33,368 nt of DNA from Lentisphaeria bacterium (GCA_017615635.1 JAFZZR010000078.1:1-33368); one strand, 5' to 3'. Shown: positions 24,326 through 32,734, counted from the first letter of the stretch. The notes: generated from the sequence alone by a model not told the origin. Program-made: numbers and translations.

Positions 24326-26301
24326 GATTCGCTCTCCATATCCATGATTTTTTTGAAATGCGAGGCGATTCCATCGGACAGGACCGTCATGATATCGATT
24401 CCCGTGCTTCGCTGGATTTCAGCCAAGGTACGCAGGCTCTTTCTCGGCGTTTTCATGAGCCCGACGGCGATCAGAAGACTGTCGCACAGGGGAATGAACC
24501 GGTCCAGGAAAAGTCTGTCGTGGCGGAATGCGAAGAAATGACGGATAATGATGAGATCGTATTTTTTCTGAAGGGTCACCAGGTCCTGCCGGAGCAGTTC
24601 CTGTTCCGTCGGAGCTATGTACTTTTTGCTGGCGATGGGCAGGATTCCCCGGTTGCCCGAATACATCACAATGCCCGTGTCGGGCATCGGCAGATCTTCT
24701 TCCACGTTGTCGGCCAGCATGATATCCACGAAGAGAAGCCGTTTCCCCGACATGGCGTAGTTCCACTCCACGGCGGAAAAGAAATCCTGCAGAAGTTTTG
24801 CGCCGGGGAGAGCGCCTGCCAGAACGACATGCTTCTCCTTCAGAGTGTTCTGCAGGTGCAGGCAGACAGCGTTGAAGATGAGGTCTCTGGCCGCGTCCGA
24901 GCGGAACATCTTTACGGAAACGGGCAGCTTGCCCAGATAATTCAACTCGGGCCGCAGCGTCATTTCCTGCTCAGATGTCACCTGCCCGACGAAAAGCTCC
25001 AGCAGGACCAGTATGACGACAATGAATCCCGTGATCGCGGCGGCGGCGAAGACGGCGATGGCCAGATTCTTTTTCCGGAACGGCTTCTGCCCGACGGCCG
25101 ACACCGCCTGCTCCGTCACGAACAGATCGTCCTTGACCAGAACCAGCAGGTAGTTGATGTCCGCCAGAGATTCGTCCAGTTTCTGCAGGGAATCCCGCAG
25201 ACTTACGGTCTGCTGGACCAGTTCCCGATAGCGGGGCAGAATCCGGGTAAGGGCTTCGATGGTCTTGCGTTCCATTTCCATTTCACCCTCCAGCACGCGG
25301 ATCTCCTCTTCCTTGCTTTCCCGTTCGCTCTGAACGCTTTTCAGCTCGTTTCTCAGCTCTTCGGCGGAGTCGAGCATCTGCGTGTCTTTTTCGGTGAGTC
25401 CGCTCTCCTTCAGAAATTCCTGAAAGCGTGTACGCAGGATCTTTTCCCGGGAAAGAAGACTCATCAGCTTCGGATTTTCCTCCGTATACAATTCCTGGGC
25501 AATGGCGATCTCTTTTCTCAACTTCTTCAGCTCTTCGTTCTGCTCCCGTATCTCCTGCTTGTGTTCGAGAAGCACGGGGTTGATTTCCTTCAGGGATCCC
25601 AGCAGACGTTTCTGGCGGTTCTGCAGATTCATCAGCGCAAATTTCAGCTTGGAAAGAGCTTCCTGGCGCTCGGAAAGCCCCACCCGCAGCCGGTCGTAAT
25701 CATCTTCCGGCGAAACCACGTTCAGGGGACTGGTCAGTTTTTCCTTCTCATCGTTGATTATCTTGATCTGCCGGAAGACATCCTGTTTTTTTCCCTTCAG
25801 GACATCTTCCCATTTCTGCAGATCCTCGGTCCGTTTTTCCGCATATTCCTGGAGACAGAGCTTCGCGTATCCGTTGGTGAAAGCGACGGCTTCCTGTTCC
25901 GTATGGGCGTGAAGCACTACGGCAAAGCTGCTGTTCTTCTTCTTTTCCACGGTGACCATGACGGCCCCCGTCGCGTCCACCCCGTCGAATTCCTTGTTCC
26001 GTACCGCTTCGAAGAACTGTGTGCGCAGGGCGGGACGGTTGAACATCTGCAGCATGAAATTTTCTTCGTAGGGACGGATCTTGCCGGGCTGCTTCGGATA
26101 ATAGTGCAGGGAGATCCGGGCCACATAGCGGTTCGAGGAATGGGAGACTCGGAGATAAATGACCGTGAGGATGCCGCCCAGCAGCAGGAGAAAAACGACG
26201 AACAGAAGCACGATGTGACTTTTCAGGATGATCTGCAGCTGCTTCCTGATAAGTTCCAGCCGTTTCAGCTGTTCAAGTTCCTGTTCTGTCATCTCTTCCA
26301 T
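24322..26301 (-). CDS. Wzc/GumC-type chain-length determinant with a degenerate kinase domain
   Basis: The product is 659 residues from ATG 26301; ATG 26337 is in frame but only about 12 bases from the predicted transcription start and lacks a ribosome site. A first helix (about 29-51) and a second (about 412-436) flank a periplasmic domain with long coiled coils (about 150-390), as in polysaccharide co-polymerases. The C-terminal 220 residues look like a BY-kinase domain that has lost its motifs. The Walker A place reads AGALPGAKLLQD (about 495-506) without the GK[ST] signature, the second Walker box is LLFVDIMLAD, and the third is YDLIIIRHFF without its aspartate. No tyrosine cluster ends the protein. 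It should set chain length without autophosphorylation. Confidence 0.88.
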   Translation of the reverse strand: MEEMTEQELEQLKRLELIRKQLQIILKSHIVLLFVVFLLLLGGILTVIYLRVSHSSNRYVARISLHYYPKQPGKIRPYEENFMLQMFNRPALRTQFFEAVRNKEFDGVDATGAVMVTVEKKKNSSFAVVLHAHTEQEAVAFTNGYAKLCLQEYAEKRTEDLQKWEDVLKGKKQDVFRQIKIINDEKEKLTSPLNVVSPEDDYDRLRVGLSERQEALSKLKFALMNLQNRQKRLLGSLKEINPVLLEHKQEIREQNEELKKLRKEIAIAQELYTEENPKLMSLLSREKILRTRFQEFLKESGLTEKDTQMLDSAEELRNELKSVQSERESKEEEIRVLEGEMEMERKTIEALTRILPRYRELVQQTVSLRDSLQKLDESLADINYLLVLVKDDLFVTEQAVSAVGQKPFRKKNLAIAVFAAAAITGFIVVILVLLELFVGQVTSEQEMTLRPELNYLGKLPVSVKMFRSDAARDLIFNAVCLHLQNTLKEKHVVLAGALPGAKLLQDFFSAVEWNYAMSGKRLLFVDIMLADNVEEDLPMPDTGIVMYSGNRGILPIASKKYIAPTEQELLRQDLVTLQKKYDLIIIRHFFAFRHDRLFLDRFIPLCDSLLIAVGLMKTPRKSLRTLAEIQRSTGIDIMTVLSDGIASHFKKIMDMESES

Positions 26302-26355
26302 AATTTTTTCGTCCCCGTGATCCGATGTTCTCCGCATCCCGATGGCATATCCGGC

Positions 26356-26384
26356 ATTATATCACCGATCTGCCGTTTATTCAA
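26356..26384 (-). promoter_or_regulatory. Sigma70-like promoter for the eight-gene polysaccharide operon
   Basis: On the minus strand TTGAAT (26384-26379), 17 bases, perfect TATAAT (26361-26356). The start would be near 26349. No other promoter was found down to 14969. Confidence 0.75.
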
Positions 26385-26410
26385 GTGCCGATGCACATCT
26401 TTGCTCTTTT

Positions 26411-26436
26411 TATTTTAAAAGCGCAGGCGCGCTTCC
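26411..26436 (-). terminator. Probable Rho-independent terminator of the 29512-26450 operon
   Basis: On the minus strand AAGCGC, loop GCCT and GCGCTT form a 6-bp GC-rich stem, followed by TTTTAAAATAAAA. It lies 14 bases after the stop codon at 26450 and just before the next promoter. Confidence 0.55.
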
Positions 26437-26449
26437 CCGCTCCGTCCCG

Positions 26450-27508
26450 TCAGTTGAATTTTTTCCAGAGGTCGTACAGCTTCGGAGGGCAGGGGGGATA
26501 CGTCCCTCCCGTCTCCAAACGTTCGATAAGTCCGCACAGTACAGTCAGGACCGGATCGTCCGTCATCGTCCCGGCGGATCGTATGGCTTTCGCCCGGATC
26601 AGCCACCGCAGAAAATTTCTTGTCGACCGCGCGCCGGCCGCACGTTTCCGCAGACCCGCCTTCACGAGTTCGAGTTCCGCGTCCGACTTTGTTCCCGCCA
26701 CCCGGCGGACGGTGTCCAGATAGAACGTCCGGCATTCGGTCCATCGCTTTTCCGGGTCCGGCGGCAGGACCGGGCATGGTTCGAGTTTGAACCGGAACGC
26801 TTCTGCGTATGCTTCTCCGAAATTCCGCGGAAGCCCGTTTTCCTCCGCAAAGAGGGAAACGGCGGAGACCCGGTCTCCGCCGCGCCAGAGGTATTTTCCC
26901 GCGGCCAGGAGGAGCGCGTCACCGCAGCCCAGGACCGCTTTGTTCATGTTCCGGACAATGAAATCCGTTTCCTCTCCGCCCTGTCCGGCGGCCAGCTTCT
27001 CTCCGGCGAAGATCAGGCCCATGCCCCGGTTCAGCAGCAGACGGAGCGCTTCCGTGTAAGGCAGTTCGGCCGGATCCAGCCCGGGGATCCGCTTCGCCAG
27101 GTCGGCCTTTCCCCAGACGGGCTTCCAGCCGTGCAGGAGTTCCTGATACATGAGTGTGTGCGCCACGCCGGAAAGGGAGGCCAGATTCTTCACCGGACTG
27201 AAATCCACCGCCACGCCGAGTTTTCCTTCCCACTTTTCCGCAATTTTGCGAAGCTCTTCCCCGATCCGATGCCGTTCTCTGCGGCCCGCATCCTCGGAGA
27301 AGGCGAAGAGATCCAGATCGTTGTACAGCCTGTCTCCCGCATCGGTATGCCGCACGCCTCCCTCTCCGCGGCCGTAGCCGCCGCCCAGGACCACGCAGGC
27401 CAGACCGCGGGGGCGGATCGAATCCAGCGTCCGGGCCATATCTTCCAAAGCCGAATCCAGCTGCGCATCCAGTGCCGGACTGGGAATGACGGTGTATCGG
27501 CCGCTCAT
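26450..27508 (-). CDS. Nucleotidyltransferase-superfamily protein, function unknown
   Basis: The product is 352 residues. Residues 42-51 read GGGYGRGEGG and 62-68 read YNDLDLF, the G-G-x-x-R-G-E and D-x-D signature of the Pol-beta/MNT-type nucleotidyltransferase fold, with D64 and D66 as metal ligands. The rest is mainly helical, rich in basic residues towards the C terminus, and not recognised. ATG 27508 overlaps the stop of the beta-helix protein gene, so it belongs to the operon led by the initiating sugar transferase. A role in modifying a sugar, lipid or protein with a nucleotide would fit the fold but cannot be claimed. It is neither a known toxin-antitoxin pair member nor a sugar-1-phosphate transferase. 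Confidence 0.7.
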   Translation of the reverse strand: MSGRYTVIPSPALDAQLDSALEDMARTLDSIRPRGLACVVLGGGYGRGEGGVRHTDAGDRLYNDLDLFAFSEDAGRRERHRIGEELRKIAEKWEGKLGVAVDFSPVKNLASLSGVAHTLMYQELLHGWKPVWGKADLAKRIPGLDPAELPYTEALRLLLNRGMGLIFAGEKLAAGQGGEETDFIVRNMNKAVLGCGDALLLAAGKYLWRGGDRVSAVSLFAEENGLPRNFGEAYAEAFRFKLEPCPVLPPDPEKRWTECRTFYLDTVRRVAGTKSDAELELVKAGLRKRAAGARSTRNFLRWLIRAKAIRSAGTMTDDPVLTVLCGLIERLETGGTYPPCPPKLYDLWKKFN

Positions 27509-28776
27509 GCGTTCAGCCCGTCCTTTTCATCCCGCAGCGTGTTATCGGGTTTCTGCAGCGTAAGCATGCGCCGGAGCTGACTGCCCAGAGGAACCGAGGC
27601 CATCCGGAAGAAATTGCGGTGGTGGTAGTAATACACGTCGTCCATGTTTTTCTCGGATGCGGATGCTTCCGCCGGCCAGCGGAGATCGGAGTAACGGAAT
27701 ACGTAATCGGATCCGCTGCCGAACCGGACCAGCTGAAGCGGTCCGACGGCGGCCCGCCAGATTTTGGGATAGACGGTTCTCAGGAAGGCGGGATACGGCA
27801 TATCCTTGAGATATTTCCAGAGCAGGACGACCGGCAGATACAAAGGCAGTTCGAAGACGGCCAGGAACAGGGCGAAAAGTTTCTCCATAAACGAGAAAAA
27901 CAGCCGTCCGTTGCTTTGCGTTTTGAAGTCGTCCGCCAGAAACGCATCATCCAGATCCACATAGGAATCGCTTGCCGGATCCAGCACGCGCCGTCCGTTC
28001 ACGATCTTTTCCCGGATCACCATGTTCCGCCCGATGTAGGTGTTGTTCATGATGATCGAGCGGCTGACCTTTGTGTTTTCATCGATCACCGTAAACTGTC
28101 CGATGATCGCTCCGTCCTTTATGCTGACGCCCCGGGAGATGAGCACGTTGTCCTGGATGAGGACCGGCGTCTGCACGTCGGCGCGGGGCATGATGGCCAC
28201 GTTCCGGCCCACGCCGTACCCGTGCTGGGACGAGTAGCCGGGCAGAGAGTATACGCCCGGATTCCGCAGCAGACGAAAATTGATGTCGAAGTATCTCTTC
28301 AGCGTGTCGCATTCCAGAATGGGGACTCCGGACCGGTAATACTTTCCGTTCCGGTACAGATAGACGCCGGGTTCCGGATCTTCCCGGTCGGGATCGGTTT
28401 CGTCCAGAGGACGGAAGAGTTCCTCGATATTCCGGATATCGGGGAGAAAGAGTCCCCAGATGAGCAGTGCGTCCTCATCTTTTTCGGAATATTTTTCCCG
28501 CATCTGCAGGAGCTGCTTCAGGGAAGAGATCCGTTCCGAGTTCAGATAATGAAGCTGAAGCGACCAGTAGGCGCCGCTGCCCAGATCGTCCGCCAGCCGG
28601 GGATTCAGGAACCTGTCCAGCAGAAAGACCTCGGAGACCTTCAGCGTTCCGCACAGGTCCACGAGATGCCGAACGAGCGATTTTCCGGCGACGGGCATTT
28701 CTCCCGGCCCCAGATCGGGAAAGAATTCGCGGATCTTCGAGAGATCCGCATTGCCCGGATAAAGGCATGCCTGCAT
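27505..28776 (-). CDS. Sugar nucleotidyltransferase-like / left-handed beta-helix protein with membrane tail
   Basis: The product is 423 residues. Residues 1-165 follow the outline of a sugar-phosphate nucleotidyltransferase (MPVAGKSLVRHLVD resembles the PL-x-GKP-[LI] strand-helix), but the usual N-terminal GxGTRL nucleotide loop is missing. Residues about 186-262 show hexapeptide periodicity (isoleucine/valine every sixth residue: PVLIQDNVLISRGVSIKDGA), a left-handed beta helix as in GlmU or acyltransferases. A hydrophobic segment (296-320) and a basic C-terminal region with YYYHHRNF follow. It sits four bases after the initiating transferase gene. It may be a degenerate or scaffolding partner of the initiating step, or a divergent NDP-sugar synthase. 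No exact function is claimed. Confidence 0.7.
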   Translation of the reverse strand: MQACLYPGNADLSKIREFFPDLGPGEMPVAGKSLVRHLVDLCGTLKVSEVFLLDRFLNPRLADDLGSGAYWSLQLHYLNSERISSLKQLLQMREKYSEKDEDALLIWGLFLPDIRNIEELFRPLDETDPDREDPEPGVYLYRNGKYYRSGVPILECDTLKRYFDINFRLLRNPGVYSLPGYSSQHGYGVGRNVAIMPRADVQTPVLIQDNVLISRGVSIKDGAIIGQFTVIDENTKVSRSIIMNNTYIGRNMVIREKIVNGRRVLDPASDSYVDLDDAFLADDFKTQSNGRLFFSFMEKLFALFLAVFELPLYLPVVLLWKYLKDMPYPAFLRTVYPKIWRAAVGPLQLVRFGSGSDYVFRYSDLRWPAEASASEKNMDDVYYYHHRNFFRMASVPLGSQLRRMLTLQKPDNTLRDEKDGLNA

Positions 28777-28780
28777 GATA

Positions 28781-29512
28781 TCAGTAAGCTCCTTTGCCGC
28801 TCAAAATCGCCGGAACAGTGCGAAGCAGAACCAGAAGATCCTTCCAAAGACTTTGAGACTGGATGTATTCCTTGTCCAGCTCGACCTGCTGCCTGAACGG
28901 GATGTCGCTCCGTCCGCTGACCTGCCAGATGCACGTAATGCCCGGCTTGATGTTCAGCCGCTTGCGGTCTTCCAGCGTATACTGCTGAACTTCCGAAGGC
29001 AGCGGCGGACGCGGTCCCACCAGGCTCATGTCGCCCAGAAGCACATTCAGCAGCTGCGGCAGTTCATCCATGCTGCTCTTGCGGAGGAACCTTCCGACCG
29101 GCGTGATCCGCGGGTCGTTTTTCATCTTGAAGATGACGCCGTCTTCGGATTCGTTCAGTTCCATGAGGGCCCGCTTGCGCGCTTCGGCATCCACATACAT
29201 GCTCCGGAATTTGAAGAACATGAAGCTGCGCCCGTAATAGCCGACCCGTTCCTGCACGAAAAAGATCGGGCCGCGCGACGTTATCTTGACGAGGACCGCG
29301 ATCACGATGAAAAGCGGCGACAGAACGATCAGGGCCAGGATCGACAGCACGACGTCGAAGAAGCGCTTCAGCGCATAGGAAAGCTGCACCGTTGCGTCCC
29401 AGAGAAACATACGCATTCTCGAATGGACCCAGCGGGTCCGCCGGTCCTCCAGTTCGCGTATGAGGGACGTCAGGTTTTGCGTCGTTTCATTCTCTTTATG
29501 CTGATCATCCAT
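28781..29512 (-). CDS. Initiating phosphoglycosyl transferase (bacterial sugar transferase, WcaJ/ExoY class)
   Basis: The product is 243 residues, a monotopic phosphoglycosyl transferase that moves a sugar-1-phosphate from its nucleotide to undecaprenyl phosphate and so starts the repeat unit. Seen are the re-entrant helix (about 52-76) after KRFFD, the QERVGYYG and FKFRSM motifs, the catalytic pair D149-E150 in [11 protein letters not shown], then [10 protein letters not shown] (160-169) and [11 protein letters not shown]. The 45-residue N-terminal arm is hydrophilic, so it is the short ExoY-like form without the extra four helices of WcaJ. It is the first gene of its operon, with a leader of about 124 bases. 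The sugar is probably glucose or galactose by analogy, but not shown. Confidence 0.93.
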   Translation of the reverse strand: MDDQHKENETTQNLTSLIRELEDRRTRWVHSRMRMFLWDATVQLSYALKRFFDVVLSILALIVLSPLFIVIAVLVKITSRGPIFFVQERVGYYGRSFMFFKFRSMYVDAEARKRALMELNESEDGVIFKMKNDPRITPVGRFLRKSSMDELPQLLNVLLGDMSLVGPRPPLPSEVQQYTLEDRKRLNIKPGITCIWQVSGRSDIPFRQQVELDKEYIQSQSLWKDLLVLLRTVPAILSGKGAY

Positions 29513-29642
29513 GTTCTTGCGTTGCTTCCTACCGTCCGTCGGCTTTCGCCGGTCGTGCTTTCCGGCAGACGCTGCACGGGCATGAAATTCTTCCGCAGGC
29601 CGGACGGGAATCCGCCGTCACTCTGCAAAAAATTCGGCGCAT

Positions 29643-29671
29643 AAAGTACACCCTGATCCGGCTTTTGTCAA
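29643..29671 (-). promoter_or_regulatory. Sigma70-like promoter for the initiating-transferase operon
   Basis: On the minus strand a perfect TTGACA (29671-29666), 17 bases, then TACTTT (29648-29643). It is divergent from the flippase promoter beginning 38 bases away. Confidence 0.7.
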
Positions 29672-29708
29672 GTTTTTTCTTTTAAATTCTAGAAAATGCG
29701 TGACCGGT

Positions 29709-29736
29709 TTGAAAATCTTTTTGTGTGCGCTACATT
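29709..29736 (+). promoter_or_regulatory. Probable promoter for the flippase gene
   Basis: TTGAAA (29709-29714) with 16 bases to TACATT (29731-29736); CATTAT at 29733-29738 with 18 bases is the alternative -10. The leader is only about 22 bases. Confidence 0.5.
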
Positions 29737-29764
29737 ATATACCCCGTTTTTTTCAGGAAAAAAG

Positions 29765-31306
29765 ATGAAGCTCGATTTTACAGGCAATACTCGACGCAAT
29801 GTGATCGCCGCCGGTTTGAACAAGGCGGTCGGCATCCTTTTTCCCTTTTTGAACCGGACCCTGTTCCTGTGGCTGCTGGGGCCCGCCTACCTGGGACTGA
29901 ACGGCCTTTTCGGCTCCATAATCGGAGTTCTGATGCTGGCGGAACTCGGCTTCGGGACGGCCATCGTCTGTTCCATGTACAAGCCGGTGGCCGAGGACAA
30001 ACGGGAGCAGCTCTGCGCATATCTGTGCTTTTTCCGGACCGTCTACCGCTGGGTCGGCGGCGTGATCTTCATGGCCGGCGTCTGTCTTCTTCCCTTTCTC
30101 CGCACCCTGGTGAAGGGGAATGTGCCGCCGGATATCGATCTTCATATTCTCTACATGCTTCATCTGCTGAATACCGCGGTCAGCTACTTCTTTTTTGCCT
30201 ACCGGGGCGCCGTGCTCAATGCCTATCATCGGCAGGATGTTGTGACCAATATCCGGAGCCTGGTTTCGGTAGCTCAGTACATTGCGGTCTTCCTCATCCT
30301 TCTGCTGACCCGCAACTACTATCTGTACGTCATTGCCACGATCTGCTTCACCATGATCCAGAATCTTCTGGTGGTCCGCGAAGCCCGGCGCCTTTTTCCC
30401 GAGATCGAGCCGCGGGGACAGCTTTCCGTGCGCCGCCGCCGCAAGGTGCTGGACGACGTCCGGTCGATCTTCATGCACCAGATCGGAGCCGTCATCACCT
30501 ATTCTTTCGACAACGTAGTGGTTTCCGCCTTCCTTGGTCTGGTGGCCGTTGCCGCCTACGGAAACTACTGGTATGTATGCAGTACCGTGGCGGGCTTGCC
30601 CTGGGCCGTCTACAACTCCATGATCGGCGGTTTCGGCAACCGGATCCATACCGAGACCCGCGAGGAGAATTTCCGTCTTTTCATGCGGGCGAACCGACTG
30701 GTGAGCATCGTCGTCATCTGGTGCGCCGCCATGATGACTGCGCTGTATCAGCCTTTCGTGTATGAATGGACGAAGGGACAGCCCGAACTCATGTGCCACA
30801 TCCTGACGCCGCTTCTGATGGTCCTGTTCTTCTACGTCAATCAGTCGCGGCAGACCCTGCTTTCCTTCAAATCGGCCGCCTCTCTCTGGCGGGCCGACCG
30901 CTGGAAGCCGGTCATCGCGGGGCTGGTCAACCTCGGACTCAACATCACCTTCATCAGACTGTTTCCGGCGGAGTACAAACTGGACGGTGTGATCCTTTCC
31001 ACCATTCTTTCCTTCCTTTTCATCCAGATCCCGTGGGAATCCCGCGTGATGTTCACGGCGTTCTTCACCCCGGATCAGGCGAAGAACTACTGGATCTTTC
31101 AGGCCCGATCGGCGGTGCTGGCGCTTCTGCTCTGCGGAGTCACATGGGGCGCGGCCGTGCTGATCCCCGTCGGCGGAATCGTCGGACTTCTGCTGAAGGG
31201 TATGGCCTCCGCGGCGGTTTCGGGCACGCTGACAGTGATCCTTTTCCGTTCGGATCTGCGTGAGATGCTTCAGAAGCTGTTGAGGAAGCGGGCGCCGGAA
31301 CGGTAA
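29765..31306 (+). CDS. wzx: Wzx-type polysaccharide flippase (MOP/MATE-like)
   Basis: The product is 513 residues. ATG 29765 has AGGA at 29755-29758; an upstream in-frame ATG at 29696 lies before the promoter and is discarded. About 12-14 hydrophobic helices fill the protein. The N-terminal NVIAAGLNKAVGILFPFLNR and the LGPAYLGLNGLFGSI segment are typical of the polysaccharide-transporter family, which moves undecaprenyl-linked repeats across the inner membrane. No other flippase or ABC exporter is visible in the window, so it is the likely partner of the polymerase at 21909. It forms its own unit, divergent from the initiating transferase. Confidence 0.9.
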   Translation: MKLDFTGNTRRNVIAAGLNKAVGILFPFLNRTLFLWLLGPAYLGLNGLFGSIIGVLMLAELGFGTAIVCSMYKPVAEDKREQLCAYLCFFRTVYRWVGGVIFMAGVCLLPFLRTLVKGNVPPDIDLHILYMLHLLNTAVSYFFFAYRGAVLNAYHRQDVVTNIRSLVSVAQYIAVFLILLLTRNYYLYVIATICFTMIQNLLVVREARRLFPEIEPRGQLSVRRRRKVLDDVRSIFMHQIGAVITYSFDNVVVSAFLGLVAVAAYGNYWYVCSTVAGLPWAVYNSMIGGFGNRIHTETREENFRLFMRANRLVSIVVIWCAAMMTALYQPFVYEWTKGQPELMCHILTPLLMVLFFYVNQSRQTLLSFKSAASLWRADRWKPVIAGLVNLGLNITFIRLFPAEYKLDGVILSTILSFLFIQIPWESRVMFTAFFTPDQAKNYWIFQARSAVLALLLCGVTWGAAVLIPVGGIVGLLLKGMASAAVSGTLTVILFRSDLREMLQKLLRKRAPER

Positions 31307-31309
31307 GAT

Positions 31310-31323
31310 ATCCGGGCCCGGAT
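31310..31323. repeat. Perfect 14-base palindrome between convergent genes
   Basis: ATCCGGGCCCGGAT reads the same on both strands and lies between the flippase stop (31306) and the GT2 stop (31342). It could fold as a 5-bp stem with a GGCC loop. No T tract follows on either strand, so a terminator role is doubtful. Confidence 0.4.
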
Positions 31324-31341
31324 CCGTGTGGGGAGGATCGT

Positions 31342-32433
31342 TTATTTTCCGTCCCGCAGTTTCAGGAGCGGGAAGTAGAACCAGATGAAGAACCGTTCCG
31401 CGAACCAGCCGAGCCCCGGATGCCGAACGAAGAGCTTGACCCACTGTCCCGCGAAGCGCCGTTTGGCCGACGCCGCCTTCAGGAGACGATCGAAGTCCGC
31501 AAAGTCATCGGGGAAGATGATCCGAAGCGTTTTCAGCCGTTCCTCACGGGGTATCTCCTTCACATACATCCGGCTGAACCAGAAAATCAGGATCCGCGAG
31601 ATCCAGGCCCTGGCCCAGGCCGCCGAAACACGGGCGTCGAAGTTCGGCGATCCTGAGACCTGCGTATGGAATGCCAGCAGGGAATGAAGGCCGATGGCGA
31701 AATCCTTGTGGAAATATCCCGCTCCGCGTGCCGACGTCTGGACGGAATTTTCACGGATCCTGTAGAGATAGTAGGGTTCGTGAAGCGGGACGACGCGCTT
31801 CGCCAGAAAAAGGGCCCGGGGCGAAAATTCGCTGTCCTGATTCCGCAGTCCGTAGATGCAGTACAGCTTGTTCTCCGTCAGGAACTCCCGGCGGAAAATC
31901 GTGAACTGGAGCATGGGACTCGGGTTCAGCCAGCGCCGTTCCAGAAGAAGCGTCGCTTCCACGCCCGTCATTTCCTCCGGAGCGTCCGGCGGATAGTTGT
32001 CCCGGGTTTCTTTTTCCCCCGTTATTTCATTGAAGGCGAGGATGGTGCAGGGATATAGATCCGCGCCGGGCCGGGCCTGGATTTTTGCGGCCAGGTTTGC
32101 CAGTGCGCTGTCCGAGATCGTGTCGTCGCCGTCGAGAAAGATCACGTACTCGCCGCGGGCCATGTCAGTACCCGTATTCCGAGAGGCAGAACACGATCCG
32201 CTGCGTTCATGTGTGAAAATACGGAACCGCGGATCCGAGCCTGCCGCCGACCGTATCACCTCTTCGGTCCGGTCCTTCGAGGTTTCGATTCCGAGCAGGC
32301 ATTCCCAGTCCTGAAACGACTGTTTCAAGATGGAATCCAGGCATTCCTTTACATAGGGTTCCACGTCACAGCATGGAATGATGAGGGAGAAAAACGGCGT
32401 CTTCTCCGGCGGGACTTTGCGATCGTCACTCAT
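31342..32433 (-). CDS. GT2-family glycosyltransferase
   Basis: The product is 363 residues. ATG 32433 is chosen because GGAAG is about ten bases upstream and the N-terminal GT2 strand follows closely; the open frame continues 61 codons upstream into the promoter region and is not coding there. Motifs are FFSLIIPCCDVEPYV (14-28), the short loop GIETSKDRT (48-56) in place of the usual NDGS, and the metal-binding FLDGDD (99-104). The C-terminal third is basic with aromatic residues and may touch the membrane. It has its own promoter and is convergent with the flippase gene, making it an outlying member of the polysaccharide locus. The donor is unknown. Confidence 0.87.
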   Translation of the reverse strand: MSDDRKVPPEKTPFFSLIIPCCDVEPYVKECLDSILKQSFQDWECLLGIETSKDRTEEVIRSAAGSDPRFRIFTHERSGSCSASRNTGTDMARGEYVIFLDGDDTISDSALANLAAKIQARPGADLYPCTILAFNEITGEKETRDNYPPDAPEEMTGVEATLLLERRWLNPSPMLQFTIFRREFLTENKLYCIYGLRNQDSEFSPRALFLAKRVVPLHEPYYLYRIRENSVQTSARGAGYFHKDFAIGLHSLLAFHTQVSGSPNFDARVSAAWARAWISRILIFWFSRMYVKEIPREERLKTLRIIFPDDFADFDRLLKAASAKRRFAGQWVKLFVRHPGLGWFAERFFIWFYFPLLKLRDGK

Positions 32434-32500
32434 GATAAAACTTCTTCCGACAACTTGTTTTGAATTTTGACCTGCGAAAAAATTTCCGCAGATATGACGA

Positions 32501-32529
32501 AATGTAGCTTGCAGACGCGGTTTTTTCAA
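32501..32529 (-). promoter_or_regulatory. Sigma70-like promoter for the GT2 gene
   Basis: On the minus strand TTGAAA (32529-32524), 17 bases, TACATT (32506-32501). The leader to ATG 32433 is about 61 bases. Confidence 0.6.
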
Positions 32530-32600
32530 GCATTCCGGACCGAAAAAGCCGATTTTCGGGGTCGGGTGTGCATTTTTTTTGTTTTTTTTGCTTTTTGAAC

Positions 32601-32629
32601 TTGTCATTCCGCGCAAACGAGACTATATT
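32601..32629 (+). promoter_or_regulatory. Sigma70-like promoter for the FHA gene
   Basis: TTGTCA (32601-32606), 17 bases, TATATT (32624-32629). A TATAAT at 32632-32637 is also present, but no -35 box is at a normal distance. The leader is about 100 bases. Confidence 0.6.
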
Positions 32630-32734
32630 ACTATAATTGCAAAAGCTGTGGATGGCGCTTTGTCTTCCGGACTGCGGTCTTGTTTGTCCGGCGGCTGCGG
32701 CGTCCGCATAAAACCATATCAGGAGTGAGCGGAA

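Larger units (their letters stand above)
32434..32734. other. 301-base divergent intergenic region
   Basis: This gap between the GT2 gene and the FHA gene holds one promoter candidate for each direction (32501-32529 and 32601-32629), separated by an A/T-rich stretch (32520-32640) with long T runs. A weak stem CTGCG/CGCAG (32472-32491) falls at the 5' end of the GT2 leader. No RNA gene or short coding frame with support was seen. Confidence 0.6.

Noticed and set aside
32472..32491. Imperfect stem CTGCG/CGCAG in the leader of the GT2 gene, considered as a regulatory RNA element
   Set aside because: It is only five pairs with a large A/T loop and matches no riboswitch I recognise.
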